DNA of 6,994 nucleotides from Chlamydia trachomatis (GTDB lineage: Bacteria > Chlamydiota > Chlamydiia > Chlamydiales > JAAKFR01): assembly GCA_945861315.1 (NCBI GenBank), contig CAMAUB010000070.1:1-6994 (forward strand). The letters run 5' to 3'. A program made the translations under genes and the position numbers. Shown here piece after piece: positions 6,664 through 6,994 of this stretch. Under the pieces are notes generated by a model that was not told the DNA's origin, did no database searches, and was given only the letters and a program-made list of their open reading frames with translations. The stretch's first letter is position 1, and each line of letters starts with the position of its first letter.

Positions 6664-6821
6664 AAACGGCGATTCGAGATGGCAAAGTGGTGCAAGATTT
6701 TGATGCAGAATCGCATAGGGCAGGGGACACACATTCCCAAATGGTGAAGGGGTCCTCTGCTCTATGCGATTATGGATCAAAAGATTGTATCAATTGGCTG
6801 TCTCCAATCGCCGTTTCTAGG
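6659..6821 (+). mobile_element. MITE-like 163-bp palindromic element
   Basis: Arms 6659-6728 and 6752-6821 pair base for base with no bulge: 57 Watson-Crick pairs, 6 G.U and 7 mismatches around a 23-nt loop. The outer 16 bp (CCTAGAAACGGCGATT) are perfect, like a terminal inverted repeat, and the innermost 20 positions pair with only two wobbles. TTTAT flanks both ends. It encodes no transposase, so it would be a non-autonomous element moved in trans; I cannot name the source family. The strand is given as plus because the fold pairs better in the plus-strand transcript. It lies right after the last codons of the zinc-ribbon gene and could also act as a 3'-end hairpin for the operon, although no proper U-run follows. 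Confidence 0.75.
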
Positions 6822-6826
6822 TTTAT
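6822..6826. repeat. right copy of 5-bp direct repeat TTTAT (target-site duplication)
   Basis: Exact copy of the TTTAT at 6654-6658, directly abutting the right end of the palindromic element. Confidence 0.65.
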
Positions 6827-6832
6827 CAAATA

Positions 6833-6874
6833 GCGCCGAAAAACCCCGTCCCTCAGGTCGGGGATGTAAGGCGC
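6833..6874. repeat. nested hairpin, IS200/IS605 right-end-like or minus-strand terminator
   Basis: The outer stem GCGCC (6833-6837) / GGCGC (6870-6874) and inner stem CCCCG (6844-6848) / CGGGG (6859-6863) are in register around a symmetric 6x6 internal loop. After a T-T mismatch, CC/GG (6850-6851 / 6856-6857) close a CTCA tetraloop. The sequence GAAAAACCCCG...CGGGGATGTAAG resembles the right-end hairpin of IS200/IS605-TnpB elements (GAAxCCCC...GGGGxGATGT type), from which omega-RNA 3' ends derive, but no tnpB is nearby. Alternatively, on the minus strand the GC stem is followed by TTTTT (opposite 6839-6843) and could terminate a transcript coming from the right. The pairing is certain; the identity is not. 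Confidence 0.5.
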
Positions 6875-6878
6875 CTTA

Positions 6879-6926
6879 GGGCCCGTCCGAAAATAACTTC
6901 ATCATCTCAGACTGCGCCAAAGCCCC
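6879..6926. other. possible insertion-sequence end, otherwise unassigned intergenic DNA
   Basis: GGGCCCGTCCG (6879-6889) followed by AAAATAACTTC has the look of a terminal inverted repeat of some IS families, and it directly follows TTA, a possible short target duplication. No matching second end or transposase is in the window, so this is a weak guess. No coding region is seen in this stretch. Confidence 0.18.
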
Positions 6927-6994
6927 GCGGTTGAACGATCGCAAACGGGGTCGTATTGAGTTAATACTACCCCCGTTTGCGATCGTTCAACCGC
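6927..6994. repeat. 24-bp perfect inverted repeat at the window end
   Basis: The arm 6927-6950 (starting GCGGTTGAACG, ending CAAACGGGG) is the exact reverse complement of 6971-6994. Between them GTATT (6953-6957) and AATAC (6963-6967) form a further 5-bp stem with loop GAGTT, separated from the main stem by a small internal loop, so the whole 68 bases fold into one hairpin. Neither orientation shows a following U-run in the window. The right arm ends on the last base, so the palindrome may be longer. It could belong to a mobile element or a strong bidirectional hairpin. Confidence 0.85.

Noticed and set aside
6679..6747. A 22-codon ORF starting in the left arm of the palindromic element and ending in its loop
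   Set aside because: No ribosome binding site, no recognisable protein features, and its length is easily explained by chance inside a palindrome.
6752..6830. Right arm of the palindromic element as a classical intrinsic terminator of the operon
   Set aside because: The stem is far longer than usual and is followed only by GTTTATC, not a U-run. It may still block or stabilise RNA ends, but is not called as a terminator.
6659..6994. CRISPR array or tandem repeat
   Set aside because: The repeats are inverted, not regularly spaced direct copies, and no unit recurs in the same orientation with spacers.

Overview
The window looks like a chromosomal segment of a member of the Chlamydiota, most likely an environmental (Parachlamydia-like) lineage. 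The strongest clue is a small Lys/Ala-rich protein whose N-terminal half carries the chlamydial histone H1-like Hc1 signature (GNKAAAQRVRT). It sits next to an RNA m5U methyltransferase and yajC, all on the minus strand. From memory, the same order yajC - ygcA/rumA - hctA is found in Chlamydia. Species cannot be set from the sequence alone.

Layout, left to right. 1-246 (-): start of yajC, cut by the window edge, with a good promoter inside the end of the next gene. 293-1375 (-): 23S rRNA uracil-5 methyltransferase. 1439-1475: intrinsic terminator for hctA. 1511-1915 (-): hctA. 1916-2026: divergent intergenic region with the hctA ribosome binding site and a weak candidate promoter. 2027-6663 (+): a five-gene run in which every junction overlaps by 4 to 17 bases. 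It encodes a 996-residue TPR protein, a TolQ/ExbB proton-channel subunit, a TolR/ExbD stator partner, a short single-pass protein placed where TolA/TonB would be, and a membrane-anchored zinc-ribbon protein. This reads as one co-translated, proton-motive-force-driven envelope module, but no TolB, Pal or full-length TolA/TonB is visible.

6654-6994 holds no credible gene and is full of palindromes. First is a 163-bp, almost fully self-complementary element (two 70-nt arms, 23-nt loop). It is exactly bracketed by the 5-bp direct repeat TTTAT, so it is most simply a MITE-like insertion. Its left end supplies the stop codon of the zinc-ribbon gene. All six G/T versus A/C differences between its arms are G.U wobbles in the plus-strand transcript, which hints that the RNA fold itself has been kept. 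Then come a nested hairpin (6833-6874) resembling the right-end/omega-RNA hairpin of IS200/IS605-TnpB elements, a possible IS-end-like sequence, and a 24-bp perfect inverted repeat that ends on the last base of the window. That last point may reflect an assembly break in a repeat.

The most notable points are the insertion element and its RNA-like pairing pattern, and the unusual make-up of the Tol/Exb-like operon.
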